18,460 bases of DNA from DATBLE01 sp038248655 (GTDB taxonomy: Bacteria > Actinomycetota > Thermoleophilia > Gaiellales > Gaiellaceae), in NCBI GenBank assembly GCA_038248655.1, contig JBBRXG010000062.1, positions 1-18,460 on the forward strand, given 5' to 3'. The translations under genes and the position numbers were made by a program. The notes under the pieces are model-generated. The model ran no database searches. It saw nothing but the letters and a program-made list of their open reading frames with translations, and was not told where the DNA came from. Numbering within the stretch: the first letter of the stretch is position 1; each line of letters starts with the position of its first letter. Positions 6,579 to 13,947 of this stretch are shown one piece after another.

Positions 6579-7198
6579 CGCGCCCGCGACCCGACGCGCT
6601 CGCCGGGCGGCAGGGCGAGGTCGTGCTCGTCGAGGCGCTCGCGCAGCCACTCGGTGAGCAGGTGCCCGAGCACGACGTGCGTGCTCTCGACGTGGCCGTA
6701 GTCGGCGCAGGGGACGACCACGGAGTCGTGCACGAGCTCCTTGACCCGGCCGCCGTCGAAGCCGAGGAACCCGATCGTGTGGAGTCCGAGTGCACGGGCG
6801 GCCTTGACCGCCTCGATCACGTTCGTCGAGTTGCCGCTCGCCGAGATCACGCAGAGCACGTCGCCCGCGCGCCCCAGCATCCGTACCTGCTCGGCGAAGA
6901 CCGCCTCGTAGCTGACGTCGTTCGCCCACGCGGTCAGCAGTGCGATGTTGTCGGCGAGCGAGACGGCCCGGAACCGCGACCGGCGCAGCTCCGGCTTCGC
7001 GCCGAGAACGGTCTTCGCGAGGTCGCATGCCAGGTGGGACGCGGTCGAGGCGCTACCGCCGTTGCCGGCGATCAGGATCTGGGCGCCTGCCTGCGCGGTC
7101 TCGAGCAGCCGCCGGCCGATCCGGTCGAGCGCCTCGGCGGGCACGGCCCGGAGCTGCTCGGCGAGCGAGTCGACGTACTCCTCCACGAAGGACTTCAC
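6575..7198 (-). CDS. gmhA: SIS-domain sugar-phosphate isomerase, GmhA-like
   Basis: Predicted to convert sedoheptulose 7-phosphate to D-glycero-manno-heptose 7-phosphate, the first step of NDP-heptose synthesis in the cytoplasm. It has 207 residues, near the family's usual length. The SIS signature GNGGSAS is at 45-51, the phosphate-binding SASGNSTN at 119-126, and a GmhA-style C-terminal helix with two histidines (ESTHVVLGHLLTEWL) at 171-185. The stretch after the GNGGSAS loop reads HLACDL where GmhA has an acidic FAEEL-like motif, so a related isomerase activity is possible. Start is GTG 7198, whose GTGA overlaps the TGA of the upstream nucleotidyltransferase by four bases. Last gene of the coupled operon. 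Its TAG stop abuts the IS5-type element, so any terminator downstream has been displaced. Confidence 0.8.
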   Translation of the reverse strand: MKSFVEEYVDSLAEQLRAVPAEALDRIGRRLLETAQAGAQILIAGNGGSASTASHLACDLAKTVLGAKPELRRSRFRAVSLADNIALLTAWANDVSYEAVFAEQVRMLGRAGDVLCVISASGNSTNVIEAVKAARALGLHTIGFLGFDGGRVKELVHDSVVVPCADYGHVESTHVVLGHLLTEWLRERLDEHDLALPPGERVGSRAR

Positions 7199-7926
7199 GA
7201 AGGCTCCTCTCCTCGGGCGCGGGCGAGCTCGGCGGCGAGCTGCTCCGCGGAACGGTAGCGCTCGGGGGAGTCGACGGCGACGCGCATCCCGGACAGAGGG
7301 TAGCCGTACACGTCGTCGCGGCCGGCGAGGAGCGGCAGGAGGTCGCGCGCCAGGTCGGAGGGCGGGCGGGGGACGAGGTCGAGGACGCGCGGATCGCAGA
7401 TGCACACGCCCGAGTTCACCCAGGCCGAGCGCTCCCGCGCCGGGTGGTCGTCCGGGGGCCGCTCGACGAACTCGACCAGGCGCTGCTCGCCGTCGAGCAC
7501 GACCACGCTGTTCGAGCCCGGACGCTCGTGCACGAGCAGGGTGAGGAGCGCCGAGCGCCGGAGGTGGAAGTCGAGCACCGGCGCGAGGTCCTGGTCGGTG
7601 ACCACGTCGCCGTAGTGCACGGCGAAGGGACCGTCGGCGAGGGAGGAGCGCAGGCTGGCCAGCGTGCCCGCCGTCCCGAGCAGCTCGGGCTCGTACGAGT
7701 ACGTGATCCGGACGCCCAGCGCCGATCCGTCGCCGAGGCGCGCGCGGACGAGCTCCGGGCGGTAGTGCAGGTTCACCGCGATCTCGTCGAAGCCGGCGCG
7801 GGCGAGATTGAGGATCACGTGCTCGGCGAGCACGCGGCCGCCGAGCGGAAGCAGAGGCTTCGGCAGCTCGCGGGTGAGGCCCCCCAGCCGGGTGCCGTAC
7901 CCGGCGCTGAGCACGACCGCCTTCAC
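7195..7926 (-). CDS. Sugar-phosphate nucleotidyltransferase (RmlA/HddC-like)
   Basis: A 243-residue GT-A-like nucleotidyltransferase that transfers NMP to a sugar 1-phosphate, here probably heptose 1-phosphate. The nucleotide-binding loop LSAGYGTRLGGLTRELPKP is at 6-24 (GxGTR plus PKP), GTAGTL at 84-89, and the metal-binding GD at 106-107. The start is GTG 7926, not the in-frame ATG 21 bases earlier. At 7926 the GTGA overlap with the phosphatase stop is repeated and the conserved VKAVVLSAG begins at residue 1. The donor (GTP, ATP or CTP) cannot be told from the sequence. The gene lies between gmhB-like and gmhA-like genes, as in GDP-heptose clusters. Confidence 0.85.
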   Translation of the reverse strand: MKAVVLSAGYGTRLGGLTRELPKPLLPLGGRVLAEHVILNLARAGFDEIAVNLHYRPELVRARLGDGSALGVRITYSYEPELLGTAGTLASLRSSLADGPFAVHYGDVVTDQDLAPVLDFHLRRSALLTLLVHERPGSNSVVVLDGEQRLVEFVERPPDDHPARERSAWVNSGVCICDPRVLDLVPRPPSDLARDLLPLLAGRDDVYGYPLSGMRVAVDSPERYRSAEQLAAELARARGEEPS

Positions 7927-8516
7927 GAGGCTCTCCCGAGGATCCAATCGGCGGCGGCGGGGAAGTCATCGCACTCCCAGTCGGGCCGCAGGTCGGGTGG
8001 GACCAGGTCGGGCGACTCGATCGGTGGCCGAAGGTGGGCGCCCGTGCGGACGAGGACGGTCGCGCAGCCCGCGCGGGCGCCGGCGGCGACGTCGGACATC
8101 CGGTCGCCGACCATGACGCTGCGCGAGGGGTCGACGCCGAGCTCCGCCGCGGCCCGGAGCACGAGCCCGGGCCGGGGCTTCCGGCAGTCGCAGTCGGCCC
8201 GGTAGTGCGCGACGTCGCCGTGCGGATGGTGCGGGCAGACGTAGAAGCCCGCGATCGCCGGCCCGCCCGCCTCCACGATCATCCCGGCCAGCCGGCGGTG
8301 CAGCTCGTCCACCTGCTCCTCCGTGGCGAGGCCGCGGGCGACGATCGGCTGGTTCGTGACCACGGCGAGGACGAAGCCGGCTGCGGCGAGCCGCGCGAGC
8401 GCCGGCGCGATGCCGGGGAGCACGCGCGCTCGCTCCGGGTCGACGAGGTAGCCCGCCTCCTCGACCAGCACGCCGTCGCGGTCGAGGAAGACGGCCCGGC
8501 GCGGCGTCGAGGTCAT
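7923..8516 (-). CDS. gmhB: HAD phosphatase, heptose 1,7-bisphosphate phosphatase-like
   Basis: Predicted to remove the 7-phosphate from heptose 1,7-bisphosphate. It has 197 residues, typical for GmhB. HAD motif I is FLDRDGVL (nucleophile Asp12, acid Asp14), motif II TNQ at 54-56, the conserved Lys of KPRPG at 113-117, and motif IV GDRMSD at 137-142. The zinc-binding loop typical of GmhB/HisB-type enzymes is present: CPHH at 94-97 and CDC at 109-111. Start ATG at 8516 lies one base past the upstream aminotransferase stop; the end overlaps the next GTG by four bases. The histidinol-phosphate phosphatase alternative is less likely in this neighbourhood. Confidence 0.88.
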   Translation of the reverse strand: MTSTPRRAVFLDRDGVLVEEAGYLVDPERARVLPGIAPALARLAAAGFVLAVVTNQPIVARGLATEEQVDELHRRLAGMIVEAGGPAIAGFYVCPHHPHGDVAHYRADCDCRKPRPGLVLRAAAELGVDPSRSVMVGDRMSDVAAGARAGCATVLVRTGAHLRPPIESPDLVPPDLRPDWECDDFPAAADWILGRAS

Positions 8517-8517
8517 C

Positions 8518-9621
8518 TCAGCGGCCGTAGAAGGCGCGCACCTGCTCGATCGTGTACGTGATCTCGTCCCCGGTCAGGTGCTGGTGGACCGGCAGCGTGA
8601 CGATCCGCCTGCTGTCGGCCTCGCTGACCGGGAAGTCGCCCTCGCGGTAGCCGAGGCCGGCGGCGGCGGGCTGGAGGTGGACGGGGATCGGATAGTGGAC
8701 CCGGGCGCCGACCTCGCGCCGCTGCAGGTGGGCGAGCAGCTCGTCGCGGCGCTCGACCCGGACGACGTACAGGTGGAAGACGTGCTTCACGCGCGGCCGC
8801 CGCACGGGGACGCGCACGACGGGGGCGAGGTCCGCGAACGCCTCGTCGTAGCGGCGGGCATTGGCGATCCGCTGGGCTGTAATCTGGTCGATCTCGCGGA
8901 TCAGACGGCTGCCGACGACGGCCTGCAGGGCGTCGAGCCGCGAGTTGACGCCGAAGCCGGCGGCGTGGTCGCGGTCGACGAGGCCGTGGTTGCGGTACAG
9001 GCGCAGGCGGTCCGCGAGCTCGGCCGAGCGCGTGACCACCATGCCGCCGTCTCCCCACACGTTCAGGTTCTTGAGCGGGTGCAGGCTGAAGGCAGCAGCG
9101 TCGCCCCACGAGCCGACGTGCGCCCCGTCGATGCCGGCGCCGAACGCCTGGGCGGCGTCCTCGACGACGACGAGGCCGTGGCGCTCGGCGAGCGCGGCGA
9201 TCGCCGGCATGTCGGCGAGGTTGCCGGTGTAGTGGACGGGGACGATCGCCTTCGTCCGCGGGGTGATCGCCGCCTCGATCCGCTCGGGGTCGATCACGAA
9301 GCCGTCCTCGCTGTCCACGAACACGGGCTGCCCGCCCGCCTGCACGATCGCGCCGACGGTGGCGACGAACGTCGTCGGGGTGGTGATCACCTCGTCGCCC
9401 GGCTCCACCCCGAGCAGCTTCAGGGACAGCGCGAGCGCGTCGGTGCCGGTGCCGACCCCGACGGCGTGCGGGAGGTCGCAGACCTCCGCGAACCGCTGCT
9501 CGAAGTCGGCGACCGCCGAGCCGAGCGTCAGCCTGCCGCCGGCGACGAGCTCCCTCACGTCCGCGAGGTAGTCGTCGAGATCGGCGAACTGCCGATCGAG
9601 GTAGGAGAAGGGAACGTGCAC
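8518..9621 (-). CDS. DegT/DnrJ/EryC1 sugar aminotransferase, copy 1
   Basis: A PLP-dependent transferase that aminates a keto group of an NDP-sugar; 367 residues, the family's usual size. GTGTDAL at 57-63 binds the cofactor phosphate, VEDAAQ at 153-158 carries the Asp that contacts the pyridine nitrogen, and the Schiff-base lysine is Lys184 in SLHPLKNL. The C-terminal half has VHYPIPVHLQPAAAGLGY, shared almost word for word with its upstream neighbour. Start GTG 9621 overlaps the neighbour's TAG by one base (TAGTG). The product sugar is unknown. It may form a 3- or 4-amino sugar, or act on a keto-heptose made by one of the SDR enzymes. Confidence 0.88.
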   Translation of the reverse strand: MHVPFSYLDRQFADLDDYLADVRELVAGGRLTLGSAVADFEQRFAEVCDLPHAVGVGTGTDALALSLKLLGVEPGDEVITTPTTFVATVGAIVQAGGQPVFVDSEDGFVIDPERIEAAITPRTKAIVPVHYTGNLADMPAIAALAERHGLVVVEDAAQAFGAGIDGAHVGSWGDAAAFSLHPLKNLNVWGDGGMVVTRSAELADRLRLYRNHGLVDRDHAAGFGVNSRLDALQAVVGSRLIREIDQITAQRIANARRYDEAFADLAPVVRVPVRRPRVKHVFHLYVVRVERRDELLAHLQRREVGARVHYPIPVHLQPAAAGLGYREGDFPVSEADSRRIVTLPVHQHLTGDEITYTIEQVRAFYGR

Positions 9622-10757
9622 TAGGGCGTGGTCTCGACGAACGACCGCACGCACGCGGCCACGTGCTCGAGCTGTTCCCGGGTGAGGCGCGAGTGCACCG
9701 GCAGGGTGAGGATCCGGTCCGCTTGACGCTCGGTCTCCGGCAGGTCGCCGCGCGTGTATCCGAGCCCGGCGGCGGCCGGCTGCAGGTGGATCGGAACCGG
9801 ATAGTGGATGTGCGCCTGGACGCCACGCTCGGCGAGGTACGTGCGCAGCTCGTCGCGGCGGTCGCTCTGGATCACGAACGTGTGGTAGACCGCCCGCTCC
9901 CACGGCTGGTCGACGGGTGCGTCCACGCCCGGCAGGCCCGCGAGCGCCTCCTGGTAGAAGGCGGCGTTGGCGCGCCGGCGCGCCGTCCACTCCTCGGCGT
10001 GGCGGAGCTTGACGAGCAGCATCGCCGCCTGGATCGTGTCGAGCCGCGAGTTGCCGCTCCAGGCGACCACGTCGCCCGGCGCCCGCTGGCCGATGTTGCG
10101 GAGCGTTCGCAGCCGGGCGGCGAGCTCGTCGTCGTCCGTCGTCAGCACGCCCCCGTCGCCGCACGCGCTCAGCGTCTTCAGCGGATGGAGGCTGAAGCAG
10201 CCGATCGCCCCGAGCGAGCCGACGCGCCGGTCGCGATAGCGGGCGAGCACCGCCTGCGCGGCGTCCTCGACCACGTGCAGGCCGAGCCTGCCGGCGGCGG
10301 CGGCGACCTCGTCCATCGCCGCGGGGCGCCCGGTCAGGTGCACAGGGACGATCGCGCGCGTCCGCGGGGTGACGGCCGCCTCGATCAGATCCGGGTCGAG
10401 GTTGTAGTCGGGTCGCACGTCGACGAAGACGGGCGTCGCACCGACGAGAGCGGCGGCGGTCGCCGTCGCCACGAACGTGTTCGCCGGCAGGATCACCTCG
10501 TCGCCGGCGCCGACCTCGAGCGCCCGCAGCGCGAGGATCAGCGCGTCGGTGCCGGAGTTGACGCCGACGGCGTGCCCCGTGTCGCTGAGAGCCGCGAACC
10601 GCTCCTCGAACGCCGCCACCTCCTGGCCGAGGATGAAGTCGCCCCGCTCGAGGACGGTCTCGACGGCGGCGAGCAGCTCGTCCTTGATCTCGCGGTGCAG
10701 CCCGCGGATGTCGACATACCGCACCGAGTGGACGGCGGTGTGCGCCGGTGAGGCCAT
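9621..10757 (-). CDS. DegT/DnrJ/EryC1 sugar aminotransferase, copy 2
   Basis: A second PLP aminotransferase of 378 residues: NSGTDAL at 67-73, VEDAAQ at 163-168, and catalytic Lys194 in SLHPLKTL. It is a paralogue of the downstream gene, sharing IHYPVPIHLQPAAAGLGY near the C-terminus, but differs clearly in the N-terminal half and in the substrate loop after VEDAAQ. The start is ATG 10757 or the GTG directly before it at 10760. The latter would repeat the TAGTG overlap with the upstream stop seen in copy 1. Two different aminotransferases in one operon suggest either two amination steps or two amino sugars. Confidence 0.87.
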   Translation of the reverse strand: MASPAHTAVHSVRYVDIRGLHREIKDELLAAVETVLERGDFILGQEVAAFEERFAALSDTGHAVGVNSGTDALILALRALEVGAGDEVILPANTFVATATAAALVGATPVFVDVRPDYNLDPDLIEAAVTPRTRAIVPVHLTGRPAAMDEVAAAAGRLGLHVVEDAAQAVLARYRDRRVGSLGAIGCFSLHPLKTLSACGDGGVLTTDDDELAARLRTLRNIGQRAPGDVVAWSGNSRLDTIQAAMLLVKLRHAEEWTARRRANAAFYQEALAGLPGVDAPVDQPWERAVYHTFVIQSDRRDELRTYLAERGVQAHIHYPVPIHLQPAAAGLGYTRGDLPETERQADRILTLPVHSRLTREQLEHVAACVRSFVETTP

Positions 10758-10759
10758 CA

Positions 10760-11749
10760 CTAGCGGAGCACGAGCTCCTGCATGCGCTTGACGTTGTAGT
10801 AGCGCGAGTCGGTCATCGGGTCGGGCACGAGCCCGGCGCCGAACGCGTCGACGATGCTCTGCACCGCGTCGGCGATCGTCCGCCTGGGGACGAAGCCGAG
10901 CTCGCGACCGATCAGCTCCGACGAGATGTGGTACGAGCGCAGGTCGTCGGTCGGCGTGCGGACGATCTCGACGTCGCGCCCGACGACGCCGCGCACGGTC
11001 TCGGCGATGTCGAGGATGCTGCGGTTCTCCCACCCGGCATTGAAGGTGCGCCCGTCGATCAGCGGCTCCGGCGCCCGCAGGGAGAGGAGGTAGAGGTCGA
11101 CCGCGTCGGCGATGTGGATGTTCGGGCGGAGCTGCTCGCCCCCGAAGACCATGATCTGCCTTTCGTTCACCGCGTGGTTGGTGAGGATGTTCACCGACAG
11201 GTCGAGCCGGAGGCGCGGCGAGTAGCCGCAGACCGTCGCCGGGCGGAGCACGAGGGTCGTGAACCCGGGCCGCCGCTCGGCGAGCAGCTGCTCCTCGCAG
11301 AGCGCCTTGTAGAGCGAGTAGTCGGTGAGGGGCTCGAGCGGCATCTCCTCGGTCACCTCGGGCTCCTCCTTGATCCCGTATACGCTCGAGCTCGAGGCGT
11401 AGACGAACCGGCGGACGCCGGCGCTGCGCGCGGCGCGGACGAGCGGGAGGAAGGCGTCGTAGTTGACCGACTTGCCGAGGGCCGGGTCGAGGTCGAAGCT
11501 CGGGTCGTTGGAGATGCAGGCGAGGTGGACGACCGTGTCGCAGCCGGCGACCGCCTCCTCCACGAGCGCGTCGTCGCGCAGGTCGCCCTCGACCTGCTCG
11601 AGCCGAGCGTCGTCGGCGACCGGGTCGAGCACGTCCCGCCCGTAGAGGTAGAGGTCGAGGACGCGGACCTCGTACCCCGCCGCGAGCATCGCCGGCACGA
11701 GCGCCGAGCCGACGTAGCCGGCGCCGCCGGTGACGAGGACGCGGCTCAC
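10760..11749 (-). CDS. NAD(P)-dependent NDP-sugar epimerase/dehydratase (extended SDR)
   Basis: A 329-residue SDR enzyme acting on a nucleotide sugar. The Rossmann motif TGGAGYVG is at 7-14, the catalytic Ser/Thr region YASSSSVYG at 117-125, and the YSLYK catalytic pair (Tyr144, Lys148). HLACISNDPSFDLDPALGKS and RPATVCGYSPRLRLDLSVN look like a subfamily often seen beside heptose or aminosugar genes; whether it epimerises, reduces or dehydrates is not decided by sequence. The start GTG 11749 overlaps the kinase stop by four bases (GTGA). It may supply the keto sugar for the two aminotransferases that follow. Confidence 0.85.
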   Translation of the reverse strand: MSRVLVTGGAGYVGSALVPAMLAAGYEVRVLDLYLYGRDVLDPVADDARLEQVEGDLRDDALVEEAVAGCDTVVHLACISNDPSFDLDPALGKSVNYDAFLPLVRAARSAGVRRFVYASSSSVYGIKEEPEVTEEMPLEPLTDYSLYKALCEEQLLAERRPGFTTLVLRPATVCGYSPRLRLDLSVNILTNHAVNERQIMVFGGEQLRPNIHIADAVDLYLLSLRAPEPLIDGRTFNAGWENRSILDIAETVRGVVGRDVEIVRTPTDDLRSYHISSELIGRELGFVPRRTIADAVQSIVDAFGAGLVPDPMTDSRYYNVKRMQELVLR

Positions 11750-12825
11750 GCGGGCAACCGCGCAGCGATGTCGGCGAGCACCCTGGTGGGGTCGATCGCG
11801 CGCCGGTTGCCGACGATGCCGACCGCCTGGCCCCCGACCGCGCTTGCGATCACCCCGTGCAGCTCGGGCGAGATCCGCTGGACGGCGCAGAGGGCGGTGA
11901 CCCCGAGGACGGCGTCGCCCGCTCCGACCCTGTCGACGACGTTCGACGTGAACGCCGGCACCTCCGCAAAGCCCTCGTCGCGGTCGTAGCAGAGGCAACC
12001 CTGGCTGCCGCGGGTGACGAGCAGCCGCGGACAGGACAGGCGCTCGGCGACGATCGAGACGACCTCGTGCAGCTCGCCGTGCCGGCGCCGCTCCTCGAGG
12101 CGCAGCTCGTCCTCGGAGACCGAGACGTAGTCGGCGCGCGCGTACTTCGAGACGGTGTTGAAGCCGCGGTTGTCTGCGTTCGTCTGGGTGTTCAGGGCCA
12201 GGAAGCGCGCCCCTGCGCACAGGGTGGCCACGGCCTCCGGCCCGATCATGCCGTGCCCGTAGTCGACGGCGATGACGACGTCGAAGTCGGCGAGCATCTC
12301 GTCGAGCGCCGAGCACAGGTTCTCCGACTGCGCGACGTACTCGTCGCCGTCCATCACGTAGAGCTCGAAGAGCTTCTGCAGCGGGTAGACCTCGACGTGG
12401 CGCCGCTTGAGGATCGTCGGCGCGCCGGGGACGGTGATGAAACGCAGGTCGACCTTGGGGTCCATCTGCTCGCGGATCAGCTCCTCGTGCGAGTCCGTCT
12501 CCCCGAGGAAGGTGAGGACGGTGACGTGGTCGCAGACGGTGGCGACGTGGTTGGCGACCGCGAGCACCCCGCCGGCGAACTGCTCGCGCGAGACGTAGCG
12601 GGCGGCGAGGATCGGCTCCTTGCCCGACTTCCCGATCGTCTCGCAGTACAGGTACTCGTCGACGATCGCCTCGCCGACGACGAGGACCTTCAGGTCGCGC
12701 GCGCGGGCGAAGATCGAGGTGACGTCGTCGGCCGTATACCGGCCGCTGAGCACCACGGGTACGGGCTCCCCGCCTGCCGGAAGTGCCGGCACACCGGCCG
12801 AGGCGATGTCCGTGAACTCGCTCAC
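11746..12825 (-). CDS. PfkB-family kinase, HldE kinase-domain-like
   Basis: Predicted to phosphorylate heptose 7-phosphate at C1 using ATP. It has 359 residues with the ribokinase fold: substrate-binding FAGGVLAVANHVA at 83-95, DYGHG at 188-192, and the ATP/anion-hole signature GAGDAV at 301-306 with catalytic Asp304. Residues 50-75 (GEAIVDEYLYCETIGKSGKE) resemble the RfaE/HldE kinase N-terminus. There is no C-terminal cytidylyltransferase-like domain, so the nucleotidyl step must come from another gene. An N-terminal extension of about 44 residues precedes the fold. Start GTG 12825 has no Shine-Dalgarno and lies six bases after a TAGGCT element, so leaderless initiation is likely. First gene of the seven-gene coupled block. 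Confidence 0.82.
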   Translation of the reverse strand: MSEFTDIASAGVPALPAGGEPVPVVLSGRYTADDVTSIFARARDLKVLVVGEAIVDEYLYCETIGKSGKEPILAARYVSREQFAGGVLAVANHVATVCDHVTVLTFLGETDSHEELIREQMDPKVDLRFITVPGAPTILKRRHVEVYPLQKLFELYVMDGDEYVAQSENLCSALDEMLADFDVVIAVDYGHGMIGPEAVATLCAGARFLALNTQTNADNRGFNTVSKYARADYVSVSEDELRLEERRRHGELHEVVSIVAERLSCPRLLVTRGSQGCLCYDRDEGFAEVPAFTSNVVDRVGAGDAVLGVTALCAVQRISPELHGVIASAVGGQAVGIVGNRRAIDPTRVLADIAARLPA

Positions 12826-12831
12826 ACGTGC

Positions 12832-12837
12832 AGCCTA
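12832..12837 (-). promoter_or_regulatory. -10 element of a leaderless promoter for the heptose operon
   Basis: On the minus strand TAGGCT (TANNNT pattern) is followed by exactly six bases and then the GTG start of the kinase. No good -35 hexamer or ribosome binding site is seen. The element lies within one arm of an inverted repeat. Confidence 0.45.
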
Positions 12838-12873
12838 GATGGTCGGTCGGTGATCGCACTGACGGTCTAGGCT
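12832..12873. repeat. Inverted repeat over the heptose-operon promoter
   Basis: AGCCTAGA (12832-12839) and TCTAGGCT (12866-12873) are perfect 8-bp inverted arms separated by 26 bases. They fill the 46-base gap between the upstream epimerase stop and the kinase start. One arm contains the putative -10 element, which would suit an operator; the other overlaps the epimerase stop. The spacer is long for an efficient terminator and no U-run follows. Confidence 0.45.
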
Positions 12874-13891
12874 AGTCCGGCGAAAGGTACCCGAACCAGT
12901 CCTTCGTGGCCTCGCCGATCGATCGCTCGTCCCAGACCGGGGCCTCGCGCCAGTACTGGATGTTCTCGAGCATGACGCCGACTCCCTGCTCGATCGAGAC
13001 CGAGGGCGACCAGCCGAGCAGACGCCGTGCCCGGGAGATCTCCGCGAGCGTGGATTCGGGCTCGCCCGGCCGCTTCGGGACGTGGACGACGCCCGCCTCG
13101 GAGCCGAGCAGCTCGACGACCCGGTTCACGCTCTGCGCCTCGCCGCTGCCGACGTTGACGACCTCGCCGGCGACGTCGCTCTCGGCGGCGCGGACGAACG
13201 CGTCGACGACGTCGGTGACGAAGGTGAAGTCGCGCGTCTGCGTCCCGTCGCCGACGACCGTGAACGGCTTGCCGGCGAGCTTCTGGGCGAGGAAGACCCC
13301 GAAGACGGCGCCGTAGGAGCCGGAGGTCCGGGCGCGCGGGCCGTAGACGTTGAACAGGCGCAGCGAGACGACGGGGAGCCGGTAGACCTGGCTCCAGTGC
13401 AGGGCGCACCACTCTCCCAGGTACTTGGTCAGCGCGTACGGGTACTGCGGCCTGGCCGGAGCGTTCTCGGGGGTCGGGTACTCGTCCGGAATCCCGTAGC
13501 AAGACGAGGAGGCGGTGTACACGAACCGCGTCGCGCCGGCCGCGCGCGCGGCCTCGAGGACGTTCACCGTCCCGTCGACGTTCGCCCGGTGGTAGCCGAG
13601 GGGGTGCACGATCGAGGGGACGATGTCGGCCAGGGCGGCGAGGTGGAACACCCAGTCGGCGCCGGCCACGGCCCTGGCGACGCCGTCCGCGTCGGTGACG
13701 TCGACTTCGAGGACGTCGACACGGGGCTCCGAGGCGACGGAGGCGAGGTTGTCGACCCGTCCGGTCGCGAAGTTGTCGACGACGGCGACCCGATGACCCT
13801 CCGCCGCAAGCCGCTCGACCAGGTGACTACCGACGAACCCTGCGCCCCCCGTGACGACGCAGCGCCGGACCGCGCCTCCACGTCCACGCAT
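12872..13891 (-). CDS. NDP-hexose 4-epimerase-like SDR enzyme
   Basis: A 339-residue extended SDR resembling UDP-GlcNAc/UDP-glucuronate 4-epimerases. TGGAGFVG is at 14-21, the cofactor-selecting VVDNFATG at 37-44 (Asp for NAD), YTASSSCYG at 125-133, and the YALTK catalytic pair at 152-156. LRLFNVYGPRA and VVGDGTQTRDFTFVTDVVDA are standard epimerase landmarks. It would act on a cytosolic UDP-sugar to supply a precursor for the surface glycan. The start is ATG 13891; longer in-frame extensions lack the conserved text and overlap the divergent gene. TACGAT six bases upstream suggests leaderless expression. Transcribed toward the heptose operon with only 46 bases between, so it may share that transcript. 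Confidence 0.85.
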   Translation of the reverse strand: MRGRGGAVRRCVVTGGAGFVGSHLVERLAAEGHRVAVVDNFATGRVDNLASVASEPRVDVLEVDVTDADGVARAVAGADWVFHLAALADIVPSIVHPLGYHRANVDGTVNVLEAARAAGATRFVYTASSSCYGIPDEYPTPENAPARPQYPYALTKYLGEWCALHWSQVYRLPVVSLRLFNVYGPRARTSGSYGAVFGVFLAQKLAGKPFTVVGDGTQTRDFTFVTDVVDAFVRAAESDVAGEVVNVGSGEAQSVNRVVELLGSEAGVVHVPKRPGEPESTLAEISRARRLLGWSPSVSIEQGVGVMLENIQYWREAPVWDERSIGEATKDWFGYLSPD

Positions 13892-13897
13892 GCGAGA

Positions 13898-13903
13898 ATC
13901 GTA
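13898..13903 (-). promoter_or_regulatory. -10 element of a leaderless promoter for the 4-epimerase-like gene
   Basis: Minus-strand TACGAT (TANNNT) is followed by six bases and the ATG at 13891, with no Shine-Dalgarno. It lies in the 56-base divergent gap (13892-13947) shared with the plus-strand glycosyltransferase, for which no promoter could be recognised. Confidence 0.45.
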
Positions 13904-13947
13904 TCGGAGCGGCAGCGCGCCTCCGCCGCGCCGAAAGCGCCCGTGTG

